From assembly GCF_004123905.1 (NCBI RefSeq), contig NZ_MZXW01000033.1, forward strand, positions 62,001-126,000: DNA of 64,000 nt, given 5' to 3'. Position 1 is the first letter of the stretch. Each line of letters begins with the position of its first letter. A program made the translations under genes and the position numbers. The notes beneath the pieces are model-generated. The model was not told where the DNA came from and searched no databases. It worked only from the letters and a program-made list of their open reading frames with translations. The DNA comes from Bradyrhizobium betae (lineage in GTDB: Bacteria > Pseudomonadota > Alphaproteobacteria > Rhizobiales > Xanthobacteraceae). This document shows, one piece after another, positions 52,380 to 61,019 of this stretch.

Positions 52380-53603
52380 ATGACGGCGGACATCACCGTG
52401 ACCGAGCCGATCGCCGCAGCGGGGACCGCAACGATCGTCGCTGAGATCGCGATCGTCGGCGGCGGCCTTGCGGGTTCGCTTGCGGCGGCCGTTCTGGCGC
52501 GGGCAGGGCATCATGTTGTGCTCGTCGACAAGCGCGCGGTTCATCCGGATGAGTTTCGGGTCGAGAAGATCGGCGGCCCGCAATTGCAGATGTTCCGCAG
52601 GCTCGGCTTCATCGATGCTCTCGCGAACGCCGCTTGTCGATACGACCGTGTGCTCAATGTCAGGGAAGGCAAGGTGGTCGATGTCAGCGTCAGCCAGGCT
52701 TATGGGCTTCCCTATGCCGATCTCGTTGCGATGGCGCGCAGCCAGTTGCCTGATCCGTCGAGTCTGATCGTTGACGACGTCACCGCTATCGGCTGTAGCG
52801 ACGATATCCAGCATCTCGAACTTGCGTCCGGACGGCGCATCGACGCGCGCCTCGTCGTTCTCGCGACGGGCATGGCGGGCGCACTCGGTTACAAGCTCGG
52901 TATCAAGCGGCGTGTGCTGGCCGAGCGCCATTCGGTTTCGTTCGGCTTCACGATTGCCCGCACGGATGGCACACCGTTCGATTTCGAGGCGCTGACCTGC
53001 TACGGCGAGCGCACGGCAGACGGCGTCGACTATCTCAGCCTGTTTCCGGTCCGCGCCGGCATGCGGGCCAATCTCTTCATGTTTCGCGATCCGACCGATC
53101 CGGTCATGCGCGATCTGCGGCGTGATACGGAAGCGACGCTTCAGCGGTTGCTGCCGGGATTGCAGCCCTTCCTCGGCGATTTCCGCGTGACAGACCGGGT
53201 TCAGAACTGGGTGATGGACCTGTCCATCGTCGAAGGACACCTCCAGCCCGGAATAGTGATCATCGGCGATGCGTTCCAGACCAACTGTCCTGCCGCCGGC
53301 ACCGGCGTTGCCCGACTGCTGGTGGATGTCGAGCGTCTCTGCACCGAATATGCGCCGCGCTGGCTCATGACCGAGGGCATGAGCCAAGAGAAGATCGCGG
53401 AGTTCTATTCCGATCCCGACAAGATCGCGGCAGACCAGCAATCGCTCAAAATGGCGCGCTTCCGCCAGGCGCTGACGTCACGCGACGACATCAGCTGGAA
53501 TGTGCGGCGGCGCCTTCACTTCCTGCGGCGCAGGATCACCCATCGGGTCGACCAAATGCGGCCAGGCTGGCTCGCGCAGGTGCGAAGCGCACTGCGGGCC
53601 TGA
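52380..53603 (+). CDS. FAD-dependent oxidoreductase/monooxygenase (PHBH-like fold) in the polysaccharide locus
   Basis: A 407-residue flavoprotein. GGGLAGS near 29-35 is the FAD GxGxxG motif, DKR follows beta-2, and GDAFQTNCPAAGTGVARLL near 298 is the second FAD contact (GD motif). The N-terminal 20 residues (TADITVTEPIAAAG) are extra. The fold is that of aromatic hydroxylases, geranylgeranyl reductases and halogenases. No partner reductase is adjacent. In this setting it might modify a sugar, lipid carrier or small molecule exported with the polysaccharide; that is inference. GGGAG lies eight to nine bases upstream of ATG. Confidence 0.83.
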   Translation: MTADITVTEPIAAAGTATIVAEIAIVGGGLAGSLAAAVLARAGHHVVLVDKRAVHPDEFRVEKIGGPQLQMFRRLGFIDALANAACRYDRVLNVREGKVVDVSVSQAYGLPYADLVAMARSQLPDPSSLIVDDVTAIGCSDDIQHLELASGRRIDARLVVLATGMAGALGYKLGIKRRVLAERHSVSFGFTIARTDGTPFDFEALTCYGERTADGVDYLSLFPVRAGMRANLFMFRDPTDPVMRDLRRDTEATLQRLLPGLQPFLGDFRVTDRVQNWVMDLSIVEGHLQPGIVIIGDAFQTNCPAAGTGVARLLVDVERLCTEYAPRWLMTEGMSQEKIAEFYSDPDKIAADQQSLKMARFRQALTSRDDISWNVRRRLHFLRRRITHRVDQMRPGWLAQVRSALRA

Positions 53604-53621
53604 GGGGCGCTCGTCGGCGCC

Positions 53622-54758
53622 TCAGCGCGTGGGCGTTGAGGTGCGGGTTGGCGAGAGCCTGAACTCCGACAGTCGCTTCGCCGCCAGTTTGAGCCAGGGC
53701 GCCTGCTTCAGGGCGAACAGGGAGATTGCGCCTGTGGTGCTGCCGGCTTGCGCAACCGCCCACATCGGCGAGGGCTGCGCGCCGAACAATTTCTTGTAGG
53801 GCTCGTCACCGATGGTGAAGTCGAGCATCTGGTCCCCGCGTTCGATGCAATCCCTCGCCACCTGCTCGAACATCAGCGCGCCCAGGGACTGGCTCTTGTA
53901 CCCGTCGATATCGAAGGCGCTCATGATGACGAGGAAGCTGTCGCGATGGTGCAGTCCGAGCACGGCGGCGATCGCCTGGCCATCCATCTTCATGGCATAG
54001 AGCCGCACGAACGCGCCGAGACCGCGGACCGCCACGTCGGAATAGAAGTCGTAATATTCCGGGCGCTGAAGCAGGTCGCCGTCGCCTTGCGACTGAAACC
54101 GCGGACCGCGGAATTTCCTCATCACGTCCAGCGTGTCGAGGACGGAGACGCTGTCATCGCAGCATGCGAAGCTCAGCACACCCTTCTTCTGGAGCTGGCG
54201 ATATTTCTTGGCGAGCTCCTTCTGATAGGAGCGATCCAGTGCACTGGCCCGCCATTGCTCGAATGGCGCGACGAGGACGGTGGCGTAGGCATTGGTGTCC
54301 ATCGCCACCCGGCGCGGTGCAGCCAGCAGGTTCTCGATCGGAAGCCGCCCGTCCGGCAGCTTGGTCATTCGGAGCAGGTCGAAGGGGTGGACGAGATGCC
54401 GAATCTCCGCACATGCGTCCGCATCCCTGAGCAGCCCGGAAAACACCTCCGGACTGCAAACGGGCGCAAGATAGTCGGAGACGCGGAGGTCGGCGAATTC
54501 GACGGTCCGGATTGGCCCGCGCCGGATCCGGAGCAGGGGCAACACCATCGCAAGGGCACCCGTCGCGCGGTGGCGAGCCACGACAACCAGAGCGGTTGCC
54601 CCGGCATGAGACGCGAGCCTGGTGTAGAGGCTGTTCAGCCAGAGCGGATGCTGGAATGCGGTGGCGGCCGAGCCGGCGAACAGCGCTGCATATTCCGGAG
54701 ACAGGAAGTCGAATGCCGGCTCGACGGTGATATCGAAGTGGTTGCCAGACGTAGTCAT
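53622..54758 (-). CDS. BcsL/CelD-like (FemAB/GNAT fold) acyltransferase
   Basis: A 378-residue protein of the CelD/BcsL acetyltransferase group found in cellulose and exopolysaccharide loci. The N-terminal half includes FQHPLWLNSLYTRL and the C-terminal GNAT-like core includes LGAFVRLYAMKMDGQAIAAVLGLHH (key residues LYAMKMDGQ) and the DFTIGDEPYKKLFGA end. It would acylate a sugar or amino sugar of the polymer or its precursor. ATG 54758 is preferred over a TTG further upstream; neither has a strong ribosome site. It is convergent with the FAD oxidoreductase (18 bp between stops) and divergent from the Wzy-like gene. Confidence 0.84.
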   Translation of the reverse strand: MTTSGNHFDITVEPAFDFLSPEYAALFAGSAATAFQHPLWLNSLYTRLASHAGATALVVVARHRATGALAMVLPLLRIRRGPIRTVEFADLRVSDYLAPVCSPEVFSGLLRDADACAEIRHLVHPFDLLRMTKLPDGRLPIENLLAAPRRVAMDTNAYATVLVAPFEQWRASALDRSYQKELAKKYRQLQKKGVLSFACCDDSVSVLDTLDVMRKFRGPRFQSQGDGDLLQRPEYYDFYSDVAVRGLGAFVRLYAMKMDGQAIAAVLGLHHRDSFLVIMSAFDIDGYKSQSLGALMFEQVARDCIERGDQMLDFTIGDEPYKKLFGAQPSPMWAVAQAGSTTGAISLFALKQAPWLKLAAKRLSEFRLSPTRTSTPTR

Positions 54759-54952
54759 GCGTAACCAGGAAAATGATCTAACTCGGGAAATGGTCGATCG
54801 GGCCGGAGCCAAGGTTTATAGCAGGGGAGTGAGGAGCGAGATACCGACGGGGTACGATTTGCATTAATGCCTCGAAGCTGGCTCGTATCGTTACCGAACT
54901 CTTAAGATCCCGCGGCCGTGCGCATCGAGGTCGAGCCCGCGCTAGCAAATAA

Positions 54953-54966
54953 TTAACCGCGATTAA
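54953..54966 (+). promoter_or_regulatory. TTAA-N6-TTAA element before the Wzy-like gene
   Basis: TTAACC followed by GCGA and TTAA, 14-27 bp before ATG 54980 and overlapping its GGAAGG ribosome site. It resembles a CtrA site with a 6-bp gap; binding here would repress. Confidence 0.3.
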
Positions 54967-54979
54967 GGAAGGTCAACTC

Positions 54980-56266
54980 ATGGCCAGCCTGCAGACCGAG
55001 GTGGATTCCGGGGCACCCGGGAGCGCGATCTGGAAGACGCGCAGCGTTGGCGTGGAGAAGATGGCCAGGGCCGCCATCGGCTGCTCGATCACCGTCAATG
55101 TGGTCGCGTCGATGGGCACCTTCAATACGGCGCTGCTACCGACCGAGCTGACCTATCTCCAACAGGCCGTCGCGATCCTGATGTGGGTCGTCCTGATTTA
55201 TGCAAGTGCATTCGTGCGCCCGCGCCTGCGTCTGCAATTCAATCCCGATTTGATCGCGCTGGTCGCATTCTACACCTTCGCCGTCATCTCCGTGTTCTGG
55301 ACCAGCCTGAATGCCGCAGCGATCATGAAGAGCGCGGCGCTTGCGATGACGACCTTCGGCGCATTCTGCCTGATCACCCGTATCGACATGGACGAGGTCG
55401 TCAGGGCCACGGCCCTTGGGCTCTTCATACTGGTCGCCGCATCGGCGTTCTGCGCGCTTGCCGTGCCCGATATCGGGATAGACCATAGCTGGATGCACAA
55501 TGGTCAATGGCAGGGCGTCTATGAATCGAAGCAGACGCTCGGTTTCGTCGGCGCCTATCTGATGTTCTTCGCCTGCTATCTGAAGATGAGGGGGCAGGGA
55601 TGGCTGGTCTTTCTCGCGATGTTCCTTCTGGCCTCAACATGTGTCCTCGCGTCGGAATCGCGAGGCGCGGGTGCTGTGGCCCTGGCCGCCTGTGCACTGC
55701 TCGTGACCTCGATGCGGTCCGTCACCTGCATGAGACTTTATGCGATCCTGCCGTTCGTCATGTGTCTGCTGGCCGGCGCGCTGATCGTCTATTTCTACGC
55801 GACGGGTTATGACGCGATCCATGTCGGCGATGCCGCCATTGACCTGACCGAGCGGACTTTCATCTGGCACTACGCCATCAGCCATTTCGACGACGCCCCG
55901 CTGCTCGGCTTCGGGATCAACGGATTCTGGACCGTCCCGTCGATCTACGATTATTTCGAGCAGAACCACGGCTGGGTGCTCGACAATTATCACAGCGGCT
56001 ATATCGCGATCCTGATGGAAACGGGATTTCTGGGCTACGTGCTTTTCGCGGGAAGCGTCCTTCTGTTCTCAAGCAAGGTTCTCCATCTGATTTCGGCGCG
56101 CGCGATTGACCGGTCGCACTGCGCCCTCATCATCGGCTTTGTCGTTCTCAGCTTTCAGACCAATTTTACGGAGACGACGTTCCTTCGGTCGACGATGTTC
56201 ACGTCGGTGCTGCTGGTGTCGTTCTTCTTCACGACGTGCAGGCCGGTGCCGCAGACCGATCTCTGA
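54980..56266 (+). CDS. O-antigen ligase/Wzy-type polymerase family membrane protein
   Basis: A 428-residue protein with about ten to eleven transmembrane helices and one large periplasmic loop (about 285-340) that contains LLGFGINGFW and HNSY-like DNYHSGYIAILMETGFLG. That loop pattern (LGFGxNxF, H.GYI..L.ExGF) is characteristic of the Wzy_C/O-antigen ligase domain. Wzy polymerises repeat units delivered by the flippase under control of Wzz, both encoded nearby. It is followed 19 bp later by a secreted glycosidase gene in the same operon. Distinguishing polymerase from ligase is not possible from sequence alone. Confidence 0.87.
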   Translation: MASLQTEVDSGAPGSAIWKTRSVGVEKMARAAIGCSITVNVVASMGTFNTALLPTELTYLQQAVAILMWVVLIYASAFVRPRLRLQFNPDLIALVAFYTFAVISVFWTSLNAAAIMKSAALAMTTFGAFCLITRIDMDEVVRATALGLFILVAASAFCALAVPDIGIDHSWMHNGQWQGVYESKQTLGFVGAYLMFFACYLKMRGQGWLVFLAMFLLASTCVLASESRGAGAVALAACALLVTSMRSVTCMRLYAILPFVMCLLAGALIVYFYATGYDAIHVGDAAIDLTERTFIWHYAISHFDDAPLLGFGINGFWTVPSIYDYFEQNHGWVLDNYHSGYIAILMETGFLGYVLFAGSVLLFSSKVLHLISARAIDRSHCALIIGFVVLSFQTNFTETTFLRSTMFTSVLLVSFFFTTCRPVPQTDL

Positions 56267-56285
56267 TCTCTGGAATGGAAGCAAG

Positions 56286-57311
56286 ATGATCGCGATTCGC
56301 GCTCGCTGGCCGAGAAGCCTCAGTTTCCTGGGCGCGGTATTGCTCCTGACGTCACTGCTCTCGCATGCTCGTTCGGCCGAGCAGGGCGCGTCCCGCGACC
56401 TGCCGAAATTGGGACGCGGCATCAATATTCTTGGCTATGACGGGATTTGGGAAGGCGGTCGGAATGCGCCATTCCGCCTCGACAATCTGACGGCCATCAA
56501 GCGGGCGGGATTCTCGCACGTCCGGATCAATTTCTTCGGCTTCAAGTTCATGGGCGAGGCGAACGTGCTCGACGAGATCGTCCTGAGGCGGCTTGACGCC
56601 GTCATCGAGGACGTTCTCGCGCGCAATCTCATCCCCGTCCTCGACGAGCACGATACCCATGTCTGCCAAAGCGACGTTTCCGGATGCGGCGAAAAACTGA
56701 GGACGTTCTGGCGGCAGATCGCCGAGCGCTATGCCGGAAAATATCCCGCGCTGGTGTTCGAGGTCCTGAACGAGCCCGGTGGACAGATGACGTCCGCCGG
56801 CTGGAATTCGCTCCTCAACGAATGTCTTGAAATCATCCGCCGCACCAACCCCGAGCGGCCGGTGGTTGCCGCTGCTCTCAACACGGATGATGTTTTAATC
56901 GACGATCTGGCGCTGCCGGCTGGCGACAGAAATCTCATCGTCACGTTTCATTACTATGCGCCGATACGATTCACCCATCAGGGCGCGCCGTGGTCCCGCA
57001 CGTTTTCGCGGATCGGGCCACTCGATTGGGGCAGCCCGGACGACGAGGCAAAGGCTGCCGCGGACTTCAGGAAGATCAGTCTCTGGGCCGAGAAAGAGAA
57101 GCGCCCCATCTATCTCGGCGAGTTCGGGGTCTACGAGCGGGCGCCATCCGAGAGTCGCGCGAGATATCTGTCGTTCGTGGCGAGAAGCGCCGACAGGCTC
57201 GGCTGGTCGTGGGCCTATTGGCAATTCGACCACGATTTCGCGGCCTTCGACAGTGCTCGCCAGGCCTGGAAGTCGGACATCCTGCGTGCCCTGATCCCGC
57301 CGTCGCACTGA
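56286..57311 (+). CDS. Secreted glycoside hydrolase family 5 (cellulase-like)
   Basis: A 341-residue enzyme with a Sec signal peptide (residues 1-31, ending SHARSA). The (beta/alpha)8 catalytic residues are visible: acid/base E163 in LNEPGG and nucleophile E279 in YLGEFGVYE; R80 (HVRINF) and H222/Y224 (FHYYAP) complete the family 5 set. It would cleave beta-linked glycans in the periplasm or outside. In exopolysaccharide loci such hydrolases trim or release polymer. The start ATG 56286 follows GGAAG by a short spacer; a longer frame would lie inside the Wzy gene. Confidence 0.9.
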   Translation: MIAIRARWPRSLSFLGAVLLLTSLLSHARSAEQGASRDLPKLGRGINILGYDGIWEGGRNAPFRLDNLTAIKRAGFSHVRINFFGFKFMGEANVLDEIVLRRLDAVIEDVLARNLIPVLDEHDTHVCQSDVSGCGEKLRTFWRQIAERYAGKYPALVFEVLNEPGGQMTSAGWNSLLNECLEIIRRTNPERPVVAAALNTDDVLIDDLALPAGDRNLIVTFHYYAPIRFTHQGAPWSRTFSRIGPLDWGSPDDEAKAAADFRKISLWAEKEKRPIYLGEFGVYERAPSESRARYLSFVARSADRLGWSWAYWQFDHDFAAFDSARQAWKSDILRALIPPSH

Positions 57312-57385
57312 AGCGACGGTCCCGATCGAGGTCAGTCCCACGCGACGCGGCCATGTGCTCGCGTACGCGCTTGGCGCGCATCTCG

Positions 57386-58600
57386 TCAGCCGCAAATCTC
57401 CAGGATGGCGAGCATGTAGATGCGGATCATGTCGGCGAAGTCGACGATATCGACGCGTTCGTCGGGCATGGTGTTGTAACGGCCGCCGGGACCGCAGACG
57501 ATGCCCTCCATCCCGCCGAAATAGTGCAGATGACCAGCGTCGGTGCCGTAGAAGCAGCTCGGCGCAACGGCTCCCGTCGGCTGGTCCTCGCCGCGCACCG
57601 TGCGATAGGCGCGGTTGACCGCCGCGACGATCGGGCTGGTGCGCGCCACCTCGAAGGGCGGCATGGTCGGCACGCCGGCGCGGTCCTCCGACATGATCTC
57701 GGCCTTGAGGCCCGGAAACCGCGCTTCGAGCGCATCGAGCTCGCGGCGCATGTCGGCCATGGCGCCGGCCTCGGTCTGCCCCGGTGCGTAGCGGCCCGAA
57801 CCCTTGATCCGCACGAAGTCCGCAACCTGGGGCGTACGCCATTCGTGCAGCTCGCGCCCGAGCGCGCCGTGGACGACGCCGACATGGACACGGTTGATCC
57901 GTTCATGCTCCGGCGAGAGCGCGCCCGAGAATGTCATCGCATTGAGGCGCGGGATCAGGTCACAGGCCGCCGTGATCGCATCGACCGCCTCTTCGCGCTT
58001 GGACAGATGGCGGGTATTGCCGGTCAACTCGATGATGAACATGAACGCCGCGGCGTGCATGGTCATCGCCTTCAGATCGGTCGGCTCCGAATTGATGAAG
58101 TAGTCCGCGCGAAGCCCTTGCTCGACCAGCGAGTAGGTGCCGACGCCGCCCTGCAGCTCACCGACCACGTAGGTGAGGATGACGTCGCCGCGGAGCTTGA
58201 CGCCGGCATCGATCAGCGTTTTCACCGCGCAGAAATAGGCGGCGTCACCGGCCTTCATGTTGGAGACGCCGATGCCGTAGATGAAGGCATCATCGACCTT
58301 GCCGGCCCAGGGATCGACGGTCCAGCCCTCGGTCACCGGGTTGGTGTCGAGATGGCCATTGAACAGCAGGCTCTTGCCGCCACCCGACCCTTTCCAGCGG
58401 CCGACGGCGTTGACCCGGCCTTCATTGCCGAACGGCGTGAGCTCGGTCGCAAGGCCGATCTCGCGCATGCGGCCGGCCATGAAGGAGGCCAGTTGCTTTT
58501 CGCCGTCCGACTTGGAGTAGCTTTTCTGCTGCACCATGCGCGACAGCAGGTCGAGGGCCGCGGGCACGTCGATCCGGGCGAGAAGGGCGTTGTGATCCAT
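57386..58600 (-). CDS. M20 family amidohydrolase with altered metal ligands
   Basis: A 404-residue M20 peptidase/deacylase-type protein. First metal motif is GHLDT (H83, D85). By eye the bridging aspartate motif reads GVSNMKAG, with N114 in place of aspartate; the catalytic-glutamate motif reads GELQGG (E148), with leucine where a metal-binding glutamate is usual; and the C-terminal histidine motif (AHxPxE) reads NTMPDE. Other M20 features, including SEPTD and the lid dimerisation domain, are present. It is downstream of the importer D ATPase by 17 bp and probably co-transcribed. Its activity may differ from that of canonical di-zinc family members. Confidence 0.85.
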   Translation of the reverse strand: MDHNALLARIDVPAALDLLSRMVQQKSYSKSDGEKQLASFMAGRMREIGLATELTPFGNEGRVNAVGRWKGSGGGKSLLFNGHLDTNPVTEGWTVDPWAGKVDDAFIYGIGVSNMKAGDAAYFCAVKTLIDAGVKLRGDVILTYVVGELQGGVGTYSLVEQGLRADYFINSEPTDLKAMTMHAAAFMFIIELTGNTRHLSKREEAVDAITAACDLIPRLNAMTFSGALSPEHERINRVHVGVVHGALGRELHEWRTPQVADFVRIKGSGRYAPGQTEAGAMADMRRELDALEARFPGLKAEIMSEDRAGVPTMPPFEVARTSPIVAAVNRAYRTVRGEDQPTGAVAPSCFYGTDAGHLHYFGGMEGIVCGPGGRYNTMPDERVDIVDFADMIRIYMLAILEICG

Positions 58601-58617
58601 GGAAGAAATCCTTGTCG

Positions 58618-60192
58618 TCAGCCGACCGGTACGGGGGAGGCGGCCATCAGTTCGCTTGTGTAGGGATGAACGTGATCTGCGTCGAAATCCTCGATCGGCA
58701 ACAGGTCGACCATTTCGCCTTGGCGCATCACGGCGATGCGATGGGCGATCTGACGGATCAGGTTGAGATCGTGGGTGATGAAGAGGAAGGCGGTCCCGGT
58801 CGCCGCGCGCAGCGCCAGCAGCAATTCGATGATCTGCGCCTGCACCGAAACATCCAGCGGCGCGGTGATCTCGTCGCAGATCACGAGCTTCGGCCGAGCG
58901 GCAAACGCGCGTGCGATGGCGACTCGCTGCTTCTCGCCGCCCGAGAGCTGGTGGGGCCAGCGACGGGCATAGGAATCCGGCAGGCGAACCTGCTCGAGAA
59001 GGCGGGGAATCTCGGCGGCACTGCCGCCATAGAGTTTGAGCGGCCGCGACAGGATTTCGCCGACCTTGTGGCGTGGATTGAGCGAGGCATCCGGATGCTG
59101 GAAGATGATCTGGACGTCGCGGCGATAGGCCGCGTTCATGTCGCGCGCACCCGTGATCACGCGATTGTCGAAGCGGACCTTCCCCGAGAAGCGGGCAAGA
59201 CCGGTGAGTGCGCGCGCCATGGACGATTTGCCCGACCCGGATTCGCCGACCAGGCCGAGGATTTCTCCAGCCCGCACGTCGAGGCCGATGCGCCTGGTCG
59301 CAGGCGGCGGTGCATCGCCAAACAGTTTGGCGCGGCCGTAATGAACTTCGATGTCCGACGCTGCGAGAAGAACGTCATCGCCAGGCTTGTCGTGAACGAG
59401 GCGCCGTTCCGGCCGCGGCACGGCTTGCACCAGGGCCTTCGTATCGGCATGGCGTGGCGCGCGGAAAATATCGGCGGCCGGCGCCTCTTCCACCAAACGG
59501 CCGCGTTTGAGGACCGCGACGCGGTCGGCGACCCGCGTCACCAGCGCGAGATCGTGGGAGATATAGAGCGCGGCAACGCCGGTTTCCTCGCGCAGCCGGG
59601 CAAACAGCGCGAGGATGCGTGCGCCGGTGATGACGTCGAGCGCCGTGGTCGGCTCGTCGAACAGGATGACGTCCGGCCGGCAACCGAATGCCGTGGCAAT
59701 GATGACACGCTGCTTTTCACCGCCGGAGATCTCGTGCGGATAGCGCCGCATGATCGCGGCGGGGTCGCGCAGCTCGACATGACCGAGCAGGTCCACGGCC
59801 AGCGCATTCGCCTCGCGCTGGCTGAGCCCGCGATGCTGGAGCAGCGTCTCCGTCACCTGCCGCCCGATACTGAGCGTCGGGTTGAGGGCGGTCGACGGAT
59901 CCTGGAACACCATGCCGAGCCGGCGTCCCCGGATTTTCGTCAGCTCGCGCGGGCCCAGGCGCTGAAGGTCGGTGTCGCTGAGACGCAGGGAGCCCGCGAT
60001 TTCGCGGGCGTTGTCCGGCAAATGGCGCATCAGCGCCCAGGCGAGCGAGCTCTTGCCGGAGCCGGATTCTCCGACCAGGCCCAGCACTTCACCGGGGGCG
60101 ATCTCCAGCGAAATGTCGTGCAGCACGCGCACCGGTCCCGCGGCCGTGACGTAGTCGAGCGTGTAGTTCTTGATGGCAAGCGCCGGGGTCAC
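58618..60192 (-). CDS. Importer D: fused double ABC ATPase
   Basis: A 524-residue ATPase with two domains: Walker A GESGSGKS at 41-48 and near 320, signatures ISGGEKQR and LSGGEKQR, Walker B boxes [12 protein letters not shown] and LVICDEITAPLD. Both halves use the variant SGGEKQR signature. It overlaps the upstream permease gene by 4 bp and energises importer D. The charged linker between domains (RPERRLVHDKPGDD) is short. Confidence 0.93.
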   Translation of the reverse strand: MTPALAIKNYTLDYVTAAGPVRVLHDISLEIAPGEVLGLVGESGSGKSSLAWALMRHLPDNAREIAGSLRLSDTDLQRLGPRELTKIRGRRLGMVFQDPSTALNPTLSIGRQVTETLLQHRGLSQREANALAVDLLGHVELRDPAAIMRRYPHEISGGEKQRVIIATAFGCRPDVILFDEPTTALDVITGARILALFARLREETGVAALYISHDLALVTRVADRVAVLKRGRLVEEAPAADIFRAPRHADTKALVQAVPRPERRLVHDKPGDDVLLAASDIEVHYGRAKLFGDAPPPATRRIGLDVRAGEILGLVGESGSGKSSMARALTGLARFSGKVRFDNRVITGARDMNAAYRRDVQIIFQHPDASLNPRHKVGEILSRPLKLYGGSAAEIPRLLEQVRLPDSYARRWPHQLSGGEKQRVAIARAFAARPKLVICDEITAPLDVSVQAQIIELLLALRAATGTAFLFITHDLNLIRQIAHRIAVMRQGEMVDLLPIEDFDADHVHPYTSELMAASPVPVG

Positions 60193-61019
60193 CGCTCATC
60201 CTTCGGATTGAGAGCGTCGCGAAGGCCGTCGCCCAGGAGGTTGAACGCAATGGCGGTGAGCGCGATCGCGGCGGACGGCGCGATCAGCCCCCACGGCGCC
60301 TGATACATATATTGTCGGGCATCCGCCACCATAAGCCCCCATTCGGATGCAGGCGGCTGCGCGCCGACGCCGAGGAAGCTGAGCGTTGCGAACAGCATGA
60401 CGGCAAAGGACACGCGGATGGTGGATTCGATGACGATCGGCGCCATCACATTGGGCAGCATCTCGCGGAAGATGATCCACACTGCGCTTTCGCCACGCGC
60501 GATGGCTGCCTTGACGTAGTCCTGGTTGCGGATGTTGAGCGCGACCGAGCGGGTCACGCGCGCCATGCCGGGCGCAAAGGCGACCGCGATGGCGACGACA
60601 GCGTTGCCGGCGCCGTTGCCGAGCGTCGAGACCAGCAGCAGGGCCATCAGAAGGCCGGGGATCGCCATCACGGCATCGTTGGTGCGCATGATCGCCTCGT
60701 CGGTGCGGCCGCCGAGATAGGCCGAGCCGACGCCGATGATGGCGCCGGCTGCGCTGCCGACGAAGGTTGCGACCAGCGCCATCGGCACGGTCGAACGCGC
60801 GCCGACCATCAGGCGGCTCAGGATGTCGCGGCCGAATTGGTCTGCGCCAAGCCAGTTCTGCCAGCCCGGCGGGCGAAATCGGCCCAGAAAGTCGATCTTC
60901 TCCGGCGCATAGGGCGCGAGCGCCGGCCCGAACAGGCAGGCAATGGCGATGAGCGCCAGCAGCGCGACGCCGACAAGTCCCTGCGGTCTTCTGACCAGGC
61001 GGATGAGCAGCTCAATCAT
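60189..61019 (-). CDS. Importer D: ABC permease (DppC type)
   Basis: A 276-residue permease with WLGADQFGRDILSRL near 56, EAA-type loop (KAAIARGESA) and C-terminal [15 protein letters not shown]. About six helices. It begins 8 bp inside the end of the upstream permease gene. Confidence 0.93.
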   Translation of the reverse strand: MIELLIRLVRRPQGLVGVALLALIAIACLFGPALAPYAPEKIDFLGRFRPPGWQNWLGADQFGRDILSRLMVGARSTVPMALVATFVGSAAGAIIGVGSAYLGGRTDEAIMRTNDAVMAIPGLLMALLLVSTLGNGAGNAVVAIAVAFAPGMARVTRSVALNIRNQDYVKAAIARGESAVWIIFREMLPNVMAPIVIESTIRVSFAVMLFATLSFLGVGAQPPASEWGLMVADARQYMYQAPWGLIAPSAAIALTAIAFNLLGDGLRDALNPKDER

